This document shows positions 1 through 8,425 of a stretch of 64,000 nt of DNA, piece after piece (position 1 is the first letter of the stretch; each line of letters opens with the position of its first letter). The stretch spans positions 62,001 through 126,000 of the forward strand of contig NZ_SJPV01000002.1 in the NCBI RefSeq assembly GCF_007860135.1, read 5' to 3'. Below the pieces are notes generated by a model. The model saw only the letters and a program-made list of their open reading frames with translations, ran no database searches and had not been told where the DNA came from. Source of the stretch: Novipirellula artificiosorum (GTDB lineage: Bacteria > Planctomycetota > Planctomycetia > Pirellulales > Pirellulaceae). A program made the position numbers and the translations under genes.

Positions 1-828
1 GTCCAAATAGTTCAGCAACCGAATCACCACGCTGACTCCTGCGATGATCCAAAGCGCCGCGGGAAACAGAAACAACAAAAAGAAGAGGTCCCAGTCCCAT
101 TGGCCCAGCGCGATGCCGCGCGCCCAAAGCAGTGTGTAGAGTACGCTGAGGAATAGCCAAAACAACACGAACGAGATCGCTAGAAATCGCCCCCCAAGAT
201 CGCTCGCCAACGGCTGGTGCAGCGACTTGCTGCGGCGACGGGCTGTGATGACCGCAGCAGAGGAACTTCGCAGCGGGCACTGTTCCAGCAGCAGTATTTC
301 TGGCAAGAACGGCCGGCTGCTGCGAAAAATCGCCAAACTGATGAGCAGCAGGAAGGGAACCATCACGTCAAACCCCGCCTGCGCCGGTAGGGAATAACGA
401 AGGGCACAAAGCACCATCGCCGGAACGGCTAAGCGAACGACGGCCAGCGCCCAAAACCATCGCAAAAAATGACGCTTTGTTTCCTGAAAGACGCTTCCCC
501 AGGTCGGTTGACTCTCAAACACCGCCTGGCCCAAATACAACGTTGTCGCAACACCCGCAGCCGGCGCCTGCAAGACCACCAACAGCGACATCCAACACAA
601 GTATCGCCAAATCTCCGCCAAGGCTTCGTCATCGGTCAGTCCAAACTCGGCCTCGCCGAAGGGGATCCACCACAGCAAGATTGCATTCAGAACGGCCCAG
701 GGAAACGCGCCGAGAAAGAAACCAATCAGTAGGGCTTGCGGATAGCGGCGCAACATCACCAATGACAAATCGCCAATCTCGGCGAGCGTCCGTCTACGGA
801 TGACGACGTGCGTGCGATCAAGCTGCAT
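1..828 (-). CDS. Polytopic membrane protein, 3' part outside the window
   Basis: The reverse strand is open from an ATG at 828 to the left window edge (276 codons, no stop), so the C-terminus is missing. The translation begins MQLDRTHVVIRRR and holds several hydrophobic stretches, for example ALLIGFFLGAFPWAVL, LLVVLQAPAAGVA, VMVPFLLLISLAIF, ISFVLFWLFLSVLYTLLWA and LFFLLFLFPAALWIIAGV, so it is an integral inner-membrane protein. Its start overlaps the end of the SpoIIM-family gene by 11 nt, which implies one transcript and translational coupling. I do not recognise a named family. In planctomycetes SpoIIM-type genes often lie beside RDD and other membrane proteins, so a joint membrane role is inferred, not shown. 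Confidence 0.8.
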   Translation of the reverse strand, partial: MQLDRTHVVIRRRTLAEIGDLSLVMLRRYPQALLIGFFLGAFPWAVLNAILLWWIPFGEAEFGLTDDEALAEIWRYLCWMSLLVVLQAPAAGVATTLYLGQAVFESQPTWGSVFQETKRHFLRWFWALAVVRLAVPAMVLCALRYSLPAQAGFDVMVPFLLLISLAIFRSSRPFLPEILLLEQCPLRSSSAAVITARRRSKSLHQPLASDLGGRFLAISFVLFWLFLSVLYTLLWARGIALGQWDWDLFFLLFLFPAALWIIAGVSVVIRLLNYLD

Positions 829-1858
829 CCGCTACGCCTCCACGCTGCTTGCGGAAGTAGTCACTCGGTGCTTGGGAGGAGGGGAAGCCAAGAACAACGA
901 AATAGAAACTGATCAAACCGCTCGACATGATCGCCCAAAGGGCCTTGAACACGTAAGGTGCAGGACTAGGCGATAGAAATCCTTCCGTGATTGCGGCGAG
1001 TACAAAAAGCACGACCGACGCCCCCATGACGGGGACGGCTTTCGCGGCACTCTGACGAACCGAGTCGTACCGAGTCAATCCTCCGGTACAGAAAAGACCC
1101 AGGCCAAGCCGAAGTCCCGCGGCGGCCGATAACGCAATCGCCGTCAACTCAAAGGGGCCATGTGCAGTGACAAAATGAAAGAAATTGTCTCCACCAACAA
1201 CGTCCGGGCGAGCCATGTAACCAAACATGGTGCCCAGCGAAATTGCATTGTAGGCAAGGATAAAGACACAGGGGATGATCAGGATGCCAAATGCAAAGCA
1301 CTGCAACCCAATACCGGTGTTGTGTTTGATATAGAAACCAGCCATCTGAATGTAGTGGTCTAGCGATTTGGAAATCGGCTTCTCGTACATATCCTCGATT
1401 TGCTCAAGGGCCGTGGCGCCAACCATCGATTGCGCGAACCCTGGAAACCGTTCTTCGTTGTATCCGAGGAACATCGACAAAGTGAACAATCCAAAGAAAA
1501 TCAGTGTGGCCGCTCTTACACACGGGTCGGCGAAAATCTGCTGCGGCGCATCGTGAAAGATCGTGTCAATCCATCGCGTCGGCTCAAATTTTCTTGCACG
1601 GTAAAGTTGGTTGTGGGCCCGCGCGACCAACTGATGCAAATACGTCACGGTATTCGGCGGCAATTGGTAGGCGTCTGCGAGAGCCAAATCAGCACATGCG
1701 GCCCGATAGAGCGTTGAAAACCGAGCGACACCCTCTGCGCCGCGGTGATGCGCACCGCCCGCCTTTTCGGTCCGTCCACGGCTTTCCATCGCATCGCACA
1801 GCGATTCCAATTCGGTCCATTGGACGCGTCGCTTTTCGAGTAGTGAGGCAACGTTCAT
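818..1858 (-). CDS. Stage II sporulation protein M (SpoIIM/DUF95) family membrane protein
   Basis: About 346 aa. The N-terminal 110 residues are soluble and helical (SLLEKRRVQWTELESL, then FSTLYRAACADLALA). At least five membrane segments follow, including TLIFFGLFTLSMFLGY, FGILIIPCVFILAYNAISL and SGLISFYFVVLGF. The motif NTGIGLQCFAFG leading into SLGTMFGY, then HGPFELTAI, is typical of the SpoIIM/DUF95 family. In non-sporulating bacteria this family has no settled function. I chose ATG 1858; a TTG at 1867 would add three residues, and neither has a clear Shine-Dalgarno sequence. The gene overlaps the downstream membrane gene by 11 nt. Confidence 0.85.
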   Translation of the reverse strand: MNVASLLEKRRVQWTELESLCDAMESRGRTEKAGGAHHRGAEGVARFSTLYRAACADLALADAYQLPPNTVTYLHQLVARAHNQLYRARKFEPTRWIDTIFHDAPQQIFADPCVRAATLIFFGLFTLSMFLGYNEERFPGFAQSMVGATALEQIEDMYEKPISKSLDHYIQMAGFYIKHNTGIGLQCFAFGILIIPCVFILAYNAISLGTMFGYMARPDVVGGDNFFHFVTAHGPFELTAIALSAAAGLRLGLGLFCTGGLTRYDSVRQSAAKAVPVMGASVVLFVLAAITEGFLSPSPAPYVFKALWAIMSSGLISFYFVVLGFPSSQAPSDYFRKQRGGVADAA

Positions 1859-2124
1859 ATCGGTCAATAAGTGTCGAGGTTCACGGATCGGTCACCGCGG
1901 CAACTTCGGTGGGCGGCCAAACCACAGCCAGACGAGCGACCGCTCGCTAGCGAATCGTTGCACGAAAACAAGAATCGTCCGATCATTGCGGAATTGGCGC
2001 CAGCATAGGGATTGTAGTCAATCGAGGAAGCCGCTGAAACGGCGCGGAAAGAAACGCTCCCCCCAATGTCCCGCTAGAGTTTCTGGGGGGGAAACGCCAC
2101 CGAGGTGTTTTTCACGTCGTAGGG

Positions 2125-2196
2125 TTAAGGGGTCAGGAGTCAATTGTGCGAAGCACCCAAAGGGCCGCTGGCGGCAATTGACTCCTGACCCCTTAA
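2125..2196. repeat. Perfect 22-bp inverted repeat (REP-like palindrome)
   Basis: The left arm 2125-2146 starts TTAAGGGGTCAGGAGTCAAT. The right arm 2175-2196 is its exact reverse complement, leaving a 28-nt spacer. GGG lies just outside the left arm and CCC near the right arm. Perfect arms of this length in non-coding DNA suggest a REP/BIME-type unit or the end of a small mobile element rather than a terminator, because there is no T-run. No transposase is nearby. Confidence 0.7.
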
Positions 2197-2228
2197 CAAC
2201 CCGAAAATTAAATTTTGACGCACAACTA

Positions 2229-2360
2229 GCTGGACAGCGCCACTTTGGAGCGGAAACGCTACCAATACAAGCACGAATCGCAAGCGAGTGGGTTTTGACG
2301 TAAGCGATTGACTCGCTTGCGCTTCGAGCATGTAGGAAGAGAGAAGCGGTGCTGTCCAGC
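2229..2360. repeat. Possible miniature inverted-repeat element
   Basis: GCTGGACAGC at 2229-2238 is matched by its reverse complement GCTGTCCAGC at 2351-2360, with partial extension on both sides. Inside is a second perfect 10-bp inverted repeat, GCAAGCGAGT (2280-2289) against ACTCGCTTGC (2311-2320). The nested symmetry over about 130 bp with no coding capacity is consistent with a MITE-like remnant. There is no second copy in this window. Confidence 0.4.
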
Positions 2361-2595
2361 CAGGCTATTGATAGCATAGCAGAGTGGCGTTAACCTAGTA
2401 TTCCGACTCAGCTTGAATTGCGAGTAGGCGTTCGAAGTAGGGCCGGTTCCCACCGGCCAAATTACTTGAGAGTGTGGCCGGTAGGAAACGGCCCTTCCCG
2501 AAAATTGAGCTGCGGCGGAGTACGAGTGGTTCGGAGTGGACAGATTTGCGGTGGCTGGAAAGTGGCCGTTGGTACAGGGGGGGGCGCGAGCTTGA

Positions 2596-2967
2596 ATGGC
2601 TGATTTGAAAGCAATTCGGACATCCGATAGAAAGCCCGGGCAAACCGTCTCGTGCTCCGCCCAACAGTTGAATGGGGTGACAACTGCAGGTCAGTTTTCC
2701 CGGCACGTGTCTCAATGGATCGAGTCGCAGGTTGCCCCCGAACCCCAGCGGTCGGGCGAACCGAAACAGGTCGGCAAGCCAGCGTTAACGTTGAATTTGG
2801 ACTTGGCCGAAGTTAGCTGGGTGAGTAGTGTCGGGTTAAACGAGTTGATCGAGATCAATCTCCACGCAAAGAAGAGCGGTGTTCGTCTGGTTCTGACGAA
2901 CGTGCAATCGGTTGTTCGCGAAGTCTTCATGCTCACGCGATTGGAACGCATGTTCGAAGTCATCTGA
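2596..2967 (+). CDS. STAS-domain anti-sigma factor antagonist-like protein
   Basis: 123 aa. The C-terminal 70 residues carry the STAS pattern: beta strand TLNLDLAEV, the phosphorylation-loop segment VSWVSSVGLNELIEIN, then GVRLVLTNVQSVVREVFMLTRLERMFEVI, matching the usual V.xxvfxltgLxxlf ending. The serines before VGL sit where SpoIIAA/RsbV proteins are phosphorylated by their kinase partner. The N-terminal 50 residues look disordered. A separately encoded RsbW-like ATPase starts 168 bp downstream, so the two probably form a partner-switching module controlling a sigma factor or effector. No sigma factor or PP2C-type RsbU lies adjacent; a PP2C gene lies 31 kb away. Confidence 0.85.
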   Translation: MADLKAIRTSDRKPGQTVSCSAQQLNGVTTAGQFSRHVSQWIESQVAPEPQRSGEPKQVGKPALTLNLDLAEVSWVSSVGLNELIEINLHAKKSGVRLVLTNVQSVVREVFMLTRLERMFEVI

Positions 2968-3065
2968 GCGGAGCCTTGATCTCTAGACGACTGATCGCGG
3001 TCCCATCTTTTCGGATTGCGACTGGTAGCACTTAAAGGGCAGAGATTGTTGTCAAGGAGGTCCAA

Positions 3066-3146
3066 ATGAAAAGGGTTTCGCCGTACAATCGCAGCCTTCT
3101 CGCGAACCGCCCCGAGTGTAGAAGAGCCGTTACTCATGCGAGCTAA
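3066..3146 (+). CDS. Possible 26-aa leader ORF upstream of the RsbW-like gene
   Basis: ATG at 3066 follows a strong Shine-Dalgarno AAGGAGG (3054-3060) with 5-nt spacing, the best ribosome site in this part of the window. The ORF runs MKRVSPYNRSLLANRPEC and onward for 26 codons and ends at TAA 3144-3146, 11 nt inside the RsbW-like gene that starts at ATG 3136 and has only a weak site of its own. The arrangement suggests translational coupling or a leader peptide. The peptide resembles nothing I know and could be fortuitous. Confidence 0.35.
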   Translation: MKRVSPYNRSLLANRPECRRAVTHAS

Positions 3147-3585
3147 GAACGTCCCAGCGTGGACCTTGCGTCGTACGATCCCGAGTGATACGTCGGTGGG
3201 CAGCGCTTTGGCACACGAATTGGTTGACGCGATGTTGGAGCGAAAATGGCCAGCGACGGATCTTTTTCGCGTGCAATTGGCCTATGAAGAAGCGATCGTC
3301 AATGCAATTCGGCACGGCAACCGGCACTGCAGCGACAAGACCGTCGAGGTTGAAATGTCATGCAAAGAGCAGGAGGTTTGTATTCGCATCACCGATCAAG
3401 GAAATGGCTTCGACCCTGCGGCGATTCCAGATCCAAGGCAACAGGAATTATTGGAAGTTCCTGGTGGCCGAGGCGTTCTGTTGATCTGTGAGATCATGAG
3501 CGAGATCAGTTTCAACGACACCGGGAACCAAATCACAATGATCAAACGTAGGGAAGATTTCCCACCCGAGCAGTGCGGCGGTTAA
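3136..3585 (+). CDS. RsbW/SpoIIAB-like anti-sigma factor serine kinase (HATPase_c_2)
   Basis: 149 aa, the usual length for this family. GHKL ATPase motifs appear in order: N-box EEAIVNAIRHGN (near residues 51-62), G1 box DQGNGFDP (near 95-102) and G2 box GGRGVLLI (near 116-123). The protein should bind ATP, phosphorylate a STAS partner and sequester a sigma factor or other effector. The STAS gene just upstream is the obvious partner. Translation may be coupled to the short leader ORF that ends inside this gene. Family assignment is firm; the target is unknown. Confidence 0.88.
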   Translation: MRAKNVPAWTLRRTIPSDTSVGSALAHELVDAMLERKWPATDLFRVQLAYEEAIVNAIRHGNRHCSDKTVEVEMSCKEQEVCIRITDQGNGFDPAAIPDPRQQELLEVPGGRGVLLICEIMSEISFNDTGNQITMIKRREDFPPEQCGG

Positions 3586-3753
3586 CTCGGCGAACCAGCA
3601 GGAAAACTCCTTACAATAGGCGCAATCGGCGAATTCCGGCGTAATGTCGTCAGATCCTTTTTCGGAAGCCCAAGGTTCCCCTTGCGAGGAGCGACGGCCT
3701 CAAGTAAATTCTCAAAAACTTCAGCAAGCGGAAGCGAGTTGAAGCGTTAAGGA

Positions 3754-3826
3754 TCCCCTGTAGCTCAGTTGGTAGAGCAGGCGGCTGTTAACCGCCTTGT
3801 CAGAGGTTCGAGTCCTCTCGGGGGAG
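3754..3826 (+). tRNA. tRNA-Asn (anticodon GTT)
   Basis: A complete 73-nt cloverleaf. The acceptor strand TCCCCTG pairs with CGGGGGA, followed by discriminator G. The D-arm is GCTCAGTTGGTAGAGC. The anticodon stem GGCGG/CCGCC encloses CTGTTAA with anticodon GTT at 3787-3789. The T-arm is AGAGG-TTCGAGT-CCTCT. CCA is not encoded. A terminator-like hairpin follows within 40 nt. Confidence 0.97.
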
Positions 3827-3863
3827 CTATTTTGAAAATCGCGAAAACACTCGCGAACCGGTT

Positions 3864-3903
3864 AACGCCCGCTGCCTGTTATGGGCAGGCGGGCGTTTTT
3901 CGT
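3864..3903 (+). terminator. Rho-independent terminator after tRNA-Asn
   Basis: The left arm AACGCCCGCTGCC (3864-3876) pairs with GGCAGGCGGGCGTT with one bulged base. The loop is TGTTATG, and a T-rich tract TTTTTCGTTTT follows. Strong GC stem plus T-run fits an intrinsic terminator. Confidence 0.8.
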
Positions 3904-4059
3904 TTTCGCCCCGTTTTTCGCGGTGTTTGGGTGAGATAGCCGACCTGGCAGCACCAACGCGGATCCTCAATTGAGGATAATTCGCGGCGTCCAGCAAAAA
4001 GTCCAGTGGAGTTGCACACAAAACCAACCCGTCAATGCATGCAAAACGCAGGAGTTATG

Positions 4060-4273
4060 TGGTACAACGAGCCCTTTGGGGGAGGTCGAGCGCAGCGAGG
4101 GAGAGGGTTTCTTGGCACCCAATTGACTTGCTCCCTACGACCCCTTTCGAATCGGTGATACTATCCATCGGTCTCCAAACCCCCACCGATTCGTCAGGCC
4201 ACCCGCTGCGCGGGCAGGGGTGGTTGGATACCGAAACACTGCAGTCGTTACGACTTATCAACTGCACGACGTC
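4060..4273. repeat. Dispersed repeat family, degenerate copy A
   Basis: It shares blocks with the copies near 12.6, 13.4 and 28.9 kb: GAGGTCGAGCGCAGCGAGGG, CCCGCTGCGCGGGCAGGGGT, GGTTGGATACCGAAACAC, and the terminal motif CTGCACGACGTC at 4262-4273. The left edge GGTACAACGAGCC matches, inverted, the right edge of the copy ending near 12832. No coding function is credible. Confidence 0.65.
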
Positions 4274-4790
4274 AAAATCGGAGGAGAAGGGAGCCAGAGT
4301 CTCGGGCGAAACGGAATGCCCCGGCATCACCGAATCCGTTTTGATGGTCTTAGAACCTGCAGAAAACGGACAATCCGATCGACGGAATCGGTGTCTCGAA
4401 TTCCCGTGCGGAGCGAACGTCCGCCTCGGAGGCTCCCCAGCGCATTAAAATCGCTACGATCGTTAAGCTGTGAACCGTCGTCTCAATACGTCAAGGCAAA
4501 CCGGTTGTTTTGCCTTGGCGGTCTTCTTTACGTGTTCAACCCTTTGTTCGTAGTCGATGTAGTCAGTGCATCGCAATTTGTTTGCCTTGTTTTTCAGGTC
4601 AACGCAATCGATTTAAGTTCCAACATGACGAAATGCGTTTGTGTGTTGGTTGTCAATCGATTCGGAAGCGACCTTGGATAGCAAGGAAGTGAGCGAATTG
4701 TCGGTGCCAAGCCGAGGGGCGGGTGCTCCGGTGGCTTTGGAAAGCTGCGTCCTAGCAACACCCGTGTTGATTCCAGTGGAGAAAGAAAAG

Positions 4791-6578
4791 ATGAAAAGGT
4801 TTTTGTTACCTACGATGACGGTCTTGTCGATCGTATTCGGGGTTAACTCCGCCAGCGCTGCTTGTTGCGGCGCCGTGAGCTATGAAGGCTGTGGCGGATG
4901 TGGTAGTTCAGTCGTTGAAGGCGGCGTTGTCTCAGATGGCGGAGCCATTGTTGACGGCGGAGCTGTCGCCGGCGGATCGTACACCGTGATGCGCAATGTG
5001 CAAGAAACGGTTTACGAACAAGTACAAGAAACTCGTTATCGTACGCGAAACGAAGTTTACTACGAAGACAAAGAAGTGACGGGAACCCGAATGGTTCCTG
5101 AAACTACAACTCGCGAAGTGCAGTACACCGTGAACGTCCCCACGTACGAAACTCGTACGAAGACGATCAACTACACGGTCATGAAGCCCGTTCAAGAAAC
5201 GCACCAACGCGTGATCAATTACACCGTGCGTAAGCCTGTTTATCAGCAGCACACCAAGACGATCAACTACACGGTCATGAAGCCGGTTTACGAGACTCAC
5301 CAAAAGGTGATCAACTACACCGTCAAAAAGCCAGTGTGGGAAACTCGCACCAAGACGATCAACTACACGGTCATGAATCCTGTGCGTGAAAACCACAGCA
5401 AAACCGTGAACTACACCGTCATGGTTCCTGTGACCGAGCAAAAGTCACGCACGATCAACTACACGGTTTACAACACCGTGAAGGAAGAGAAAGTTCGTAC
5501 GGAAACCTACAGCGTTGTGGTTCCTCAGCAGTACACCAAGACGATCCAAGTCAAGGGTGGACACTGGGAAACGGTAACGGAAGAAGTTCCTGGCCGAATG
5601 ATGAAGCGAACCGTTCGCGAACCAGGCACTTGGACTTACGATCCTTGCACATGCAAGTGCGTCTACACTCCCGGCTGCTGCCGCACCGAGTGCGTCCAAG
5701 GTTGCCCAACGACGATCTGCAAGAAAGTCTGGGTTCCTACCTGCGAAACGAAGGAAGTTTGCTGCACGAAGTACGTCCGCGAATGCCGCACTCGTGAAGT
5801 ACCTTACACCGTTTGCCGTAAGGTTCCGGAATGCCGCACCAAGGTTTGCAACTACACCGTCTGCAAGATGGTTCCAGAATGCCGATCGAAGGAAGTATGC
5901 TGGACGACCTGCAAAATGGTCCCAGAATGCCGTACGAAGGAAGTCTGCTACAAGGTTTGCAACATGGTTTGCGAACAACGTCAAAAGACTTGCAACTACA
6001 CGACCTGCAAGATGGTTCCTGAATGCCGAAGCAAGGAAGTTTGCTACACGACTTGCAGCTACGTCTGCGAGCCACGTACGAAGACCTGCAGCTACACGAC
6101 CTGCAAAATGGTTCCCGAATGCCGCACCAAGGAAGTTTGCTACAAAGTATGTGTCATGGTTCCTGAATGCCGCACCAAGACCGTTTGCGAAACCACTTGC
6201 CGCAAAGAATGCTTCACGAAGATCGTGAAGGTTGCTAAGTGCCGTAAGGTTTGCGAACCTTACACGGTTACCAAGTGCGTTCCACGAGTGATCTGCAAGC
6301 AAGTTCCTGTCGAAGTATGCTGCCCAGCTCCTTGCTGTGGTTCGGTTTCTTCGGCATCGGACATGGGCGATTGCGGATGTGGCGAAGCTGCACCGTGTGG
6401 ATGTGGCTGCGAAGCTGCTCCTTGCTGCCCAAGCGAAGGCCCGATCCGTGGCATGCTTCGCAAGATCTTCAGCGGTTGCAAGCTCAACAGCTGCGGATGC
6501 GACGCTGCACCAGCATGTGGTTGCGACGCAGAACCTACTTGTGGCTGCGAAGTTGCTGCTCCTGCATGCGGATGCTAA
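4791..6578 (+). CDS. Exported YTV-repeat, cysteine-rich cell-wall-type protein
   Basis: 595 aa from ATG 4791, which has GGAGAAAG upstream and begins a clear signal peptide (MKRFLLPTMTVLSIVFG, cleavage near ASA|AC); the upstream in-frame extension was rejected. The N-terminal half carries about eight repeats of 15-16 residues built on NYTVMKPV-like cores (TINYTVMKPV, VINYTVRKPV). The C-terminal half is cysteine-dense, with about six VPECR-(T/S)KEVC units. The tail is rich in CGC and AAPC motifs. This matches the planctomycete YTV-domain proteins associated with the proteinaceous cell wall of Rhodopirellula. The paired cysteines suggest disulphide cross-linking (inference). It stands alone, with its own leader and a terminator-like hairpin. 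Confidence 0.88.
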   Translation: MKRFLLPTMTVLSIVFGVNSASAACCGAVSYEGCGGCGSSVVEGGVVSDGGAIVDGGAVAGGSYTVMRNVQETVYEQVQETRYRTRNEVYYEDKEVTGTRMVPETTTREVQYTVNVPTYETRTKTINYTVMKPVQETHQRVINYTVRKPVYQQHTKTINYTVMKPVYETHQKVINYTVKKPVWETRTKTINYTVMNPVRENHSKTVNYTVMVPVTEQKSRTINYTVYNTVKEEKVRTETYSVVVPQQYTKTIQVKGGHWETVTEEVPGRMMKRTVREPGTWTYDPCTCKCVYTPGCCRTECVQGCPTTICKKVWVPTCETKEVCCTKYVRECRTREVPYTVCRKVPECRTKVCNYTVCKMVPECRSKEVCWTTCKMVPECRTKEVCYKVCNMVCEQRQKTCNYTTCKMVPECRSKEVCYTTCSYVCEPRTKTCSYTTCKMVPECRTKEVCYKVCVMVPECRTKTVCETTCRKECFTKIVKVAKCRKVCEPYTVTKCVPRVICKQVPVEVCCPAPCCGSVSSASDMGDCGCGEAAPCGCGCEAAPCCPSEGPIRGMLRKIFSGCKLNSCGCDAAPACGCDAEPTCGCEVAAPACGC

Positions 6579-6899
6579 TCACGGTCTGATGACTGTCGCG
6601 ACTTGGGTCGCGCTGGACTCAAGTCCGTAGGACGTATGCAAAAATTGAATCGAGGCGGGGTGAGACTCTTTCGGGAGACTCGCCTCGCCTTTTTTCGTTA
6701 GCCACACCTCGAAAAACTCCTCCACGCCAGGCACGAGCGTCGCCTGGGATGATCCCGCGGGCTGTTTGCCTCGTTGTCGTCGGTTCTGTGGGCTTCGTCC
6801 TTTTTCGCTCACCGCAAAGGATGAGCTAGACTTTGACACCGCCTGTCGAACGCCTCCGACTCTTCAGGCATCCATGACTCTCCGATGGGCTGAAATCCT
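6579..6899. other. Intergenic, terminator only
   Basis: About 320 bases between the YTV-repeat gene and the small exported protein. Apart from the hairpin at 6651-6698 I see no gene or repeat. Confidence 0.5.
6651..6698 (+). terminator. Terminator-like hairpin after the YTV-repeat gene
   Basis: GAGGCGGGGTGAGACTC and GAGACTCGCCTCGCC form an imperfect hairpin with GT pairs, followed by TTTTTTCG. The position 70-120 nt after the stop codon fits transcription termination. Confidence 0.65.
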
Positions 6900-7124
6900 A
6901 TGAAATACATGATCGCTGCTGTCGTCCTCGTTGCTGCATCCTTAGCTGCCTTCCACTATGGGGGGTGCTATCTCCTTGGCGGGATCGAAGCAGGCATGCC
7001 CAACGGAGGCGCCGGCAAGTTCAAGGAATACCACAAAGACAACCTGTTCACGGAGTATCTGCAGGGAGACAAACCAGACGATTTTCATGGCGGCGGTGTC
7101 ACGAGCAACCCGTTCACCGAATAG
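6900..7124 (+). CDS. Small exported or membrane-anchored protein, function unknown
   Basis: 74 aa. It begins MKYMIAAVVLVAASLAAFHYGGCYL, a short hydrophobic segment that can serve as signal peptide or anchor; a cysteine follows near residue 23, but there is no clean lipobox. The remainder is short, polar and Gly-rich (GGIEAGMPNGGAGKFKEY, then PDDFHGGGVTSNPFTE). I do not recognise a family. Evidence that it is real is the signal-like start, normal codon use and isolation from overlapping genes. No clear Shine-Dalgarno sequence. Confidence 0.55.
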   Translation: MKYMIAAVVLVAASLAAFHYGGCYLLGGIEAGMPNGGAGKFKEYHKDNLFTEYLQGDKPDDFHGGGVTSNPFTE

Positions 7125-7379
7125 CAAAGAAGTCCTCTTATTACACCTAGGCTTCCCAGCTATTCCAGATAACCGTAACGCCTGTAACCGTCAGGGTTTA
7201 TTTGCATCAAATGATCCCCCGAACGGATGGGTTTGCCTTGCCTGATGGAAAATGACCGCTAACTTGAAGGAGAGGGTCGGACCAATCGATGCCGCGTTTC
7301 GATTGGGCCACAGCTCGAGTTCGCCTCCCACTCACCAATCTTCGATGAAGTAACGCGGCAACCTCTCGGGTAGATACGA

Positions 7380-8375
7380 ATGTCCATAACCTTAATGCGA
7401 TCCTTTTTCCAAGTAGCCGCGATGCTCAGCGTCGTCGGTTCCGCCGTTGCCGCAGATTGGAGCGACTCGGTATTTCCGATCAAGTCGCATGAATTCGGCA
7501 CCGTCGCGGTCGCGGCGAAGACGGAATTTCGATTTCCGGTCAAGAACCCGTACTCGCAGCCGATGCACATTCAAACCGTCCGAACGAGTTGCGGATGCAC
7601 GACGGGAATCGTCGAAACGGAATACGTAGCCCCTGGGGAAACCGGATCGGTTATGGCTCGTTTCAATACCGGCACGTTCCGCGGCAAGCGTGGCGCGACG
7701 TTGACGGTGGTGATTGACAAGCCGTTCTATGCCGAAGCTCGGTTGGTGGTCAATGGATACATTCGCAGCGATATGGTGTTTCACCCGGGCGAGATTGGGT
7801 TTGGAAAACTCAACCAAGGCGACACGGCGACCCAGCAATCGACGGTGATGTATGCGGGACGCAATGATTGGCAAGTGGTGGATGTTGTCAGCAACCACAG
7901 CTGGCTGATGCCGTCGTTCAAGCAAATCAGCCGGGGAAGTGGACGCGTCGACTATCAGATCGGAGTGACCGTTCGCGAAGACGCCCCAGAAGGCTACTTC
8001 CAGGACGAAATTATCGTGATCACGAATGATCACTCCATGCCTCGCGTGCCGCTTCGCGTGGCGGGCCAAGTCGAGAGTCTGCTCAACATTTCGCCGCAAT
8101 CGATCGCTCTCGGGGGTGTAAAACTGGGGCAGCCGATTGTCAAGCGATTGGTCATTCGCAGCCAGGAACCGATCATGATCGAATCGATCGAGTGCGAAGG
8201 TTGGGAATGTGACTTCGAAAAGCCAACGGCACCGCAGAAGACATTCCTGCTCGAAACGACCTTTACGGCGGTCGACGCGACCGGATCGCAGCGCAAACCG
8301 GTTGTCATCAAGACATCGGGGCCTCGGTCAATCACTGCGAAAGCGCTGCTCACGGCCGATATCCGCGACCAGTAA
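7380..8375 (+). CDS. DUF1573 domain exported protein
   Basis: 331 aa. An N-terminal signal peptide (MRSFFQVAAMLSVVGSAVAA) precedes a DUF1573 Ig-like domain: EFGTVAVAAKTEFRFPVKNP, then the hallmark TSCGCTTGIV and APGETGSVMARFNTG. A second beta-rich repeat covers roughly residues 150-330. DUF1573 proteins are abundant and exported in planctomycetes, with unknown function. ATG 7380 and ATG 7395 are both possible; the second gives the more compact signal peptide. No neighbour suggests a pathway. Confidence 0.85.
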   Translation: MSITLMRSFFQVAAMLSVVGSAVAADWSDSVFPIKSHEFGTVAVAAKTEFRFPVKNPYSQPMHIQTVRTSCGCTTGIVETEYVAPGETGSVMARFNTGTFRGKRGATLTVVIDKPFYAEARLVVNGYIRSDMVFHPGEIGFGKLNQGDTATQQSTVMYAGRNDWQVVDVVSNHSWLMPSFKQISRGSGRVDYQIGVTVREDAPEGYFQDEIIVITNDHSMPRVPLRVAGQVESLLNISPQSIALGGVKLGQPIVKRLVIRSQEPIMIESIECEGWECDFEKPTAPQKTFLLETTFTAVDATGSQRKPVVIKTSGPRSITAKALLTADIRDQ

Positions 8376-8425
8376 TCCGCGTGGTTTGGGATGCGATCCG
8401 CCTTTCGGGCGGATGTCGCCCTGAT

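Larger units (their letters stand above)
1859..2595. other. Intergenic region with inverted repeats, no gene seen
   Basis: This gap lies between the SpoIIM gene and the STAS gene. ORFs inside it are short, overlap one another on both strands and follow palindromes, so I read them as noise. It contains a perfect 22-bp inverted repeat (2125-2196), a possible small inverted-repeat element (2229-2360), and near 2440-2490 a pair of GGCCGGT-type hairpins. A promoter for the STAS gene should lie near its right end, but I see no convincing -35/-10 pair. Confidence 0.5.
3827..4790. other. Gene-free interval with terminator and repeat copy
   Basis: Between tRNA-Asn and the YTV-repeat gene there is no ORF with protein-like composition. 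It holds the hairpin at 3864-3903 and a degenerate copy of the dispersed repeat (about 4060-4273). An in-frame upstream extension of the YTV-repeat gene to 4641 has no signal-peptide character, so I treat it as untranslated leader. The leader of that gene may be several hundred bases long. Confidence 0.5.

Noticed and set aside
4641..4790. N-terminal extension of the YTV-repeat protein
   Set aside because: A perfect signal peptide with a ribosome site begins at 4791; the extension would bury it 50 residues inside.
5445..6302. 285-codon open frame on the minus strand
   Set aside because: It mirrors the cysteine repeat array of the YTV-repeat gene; the apparent repeats come from the sense-strand repeats.
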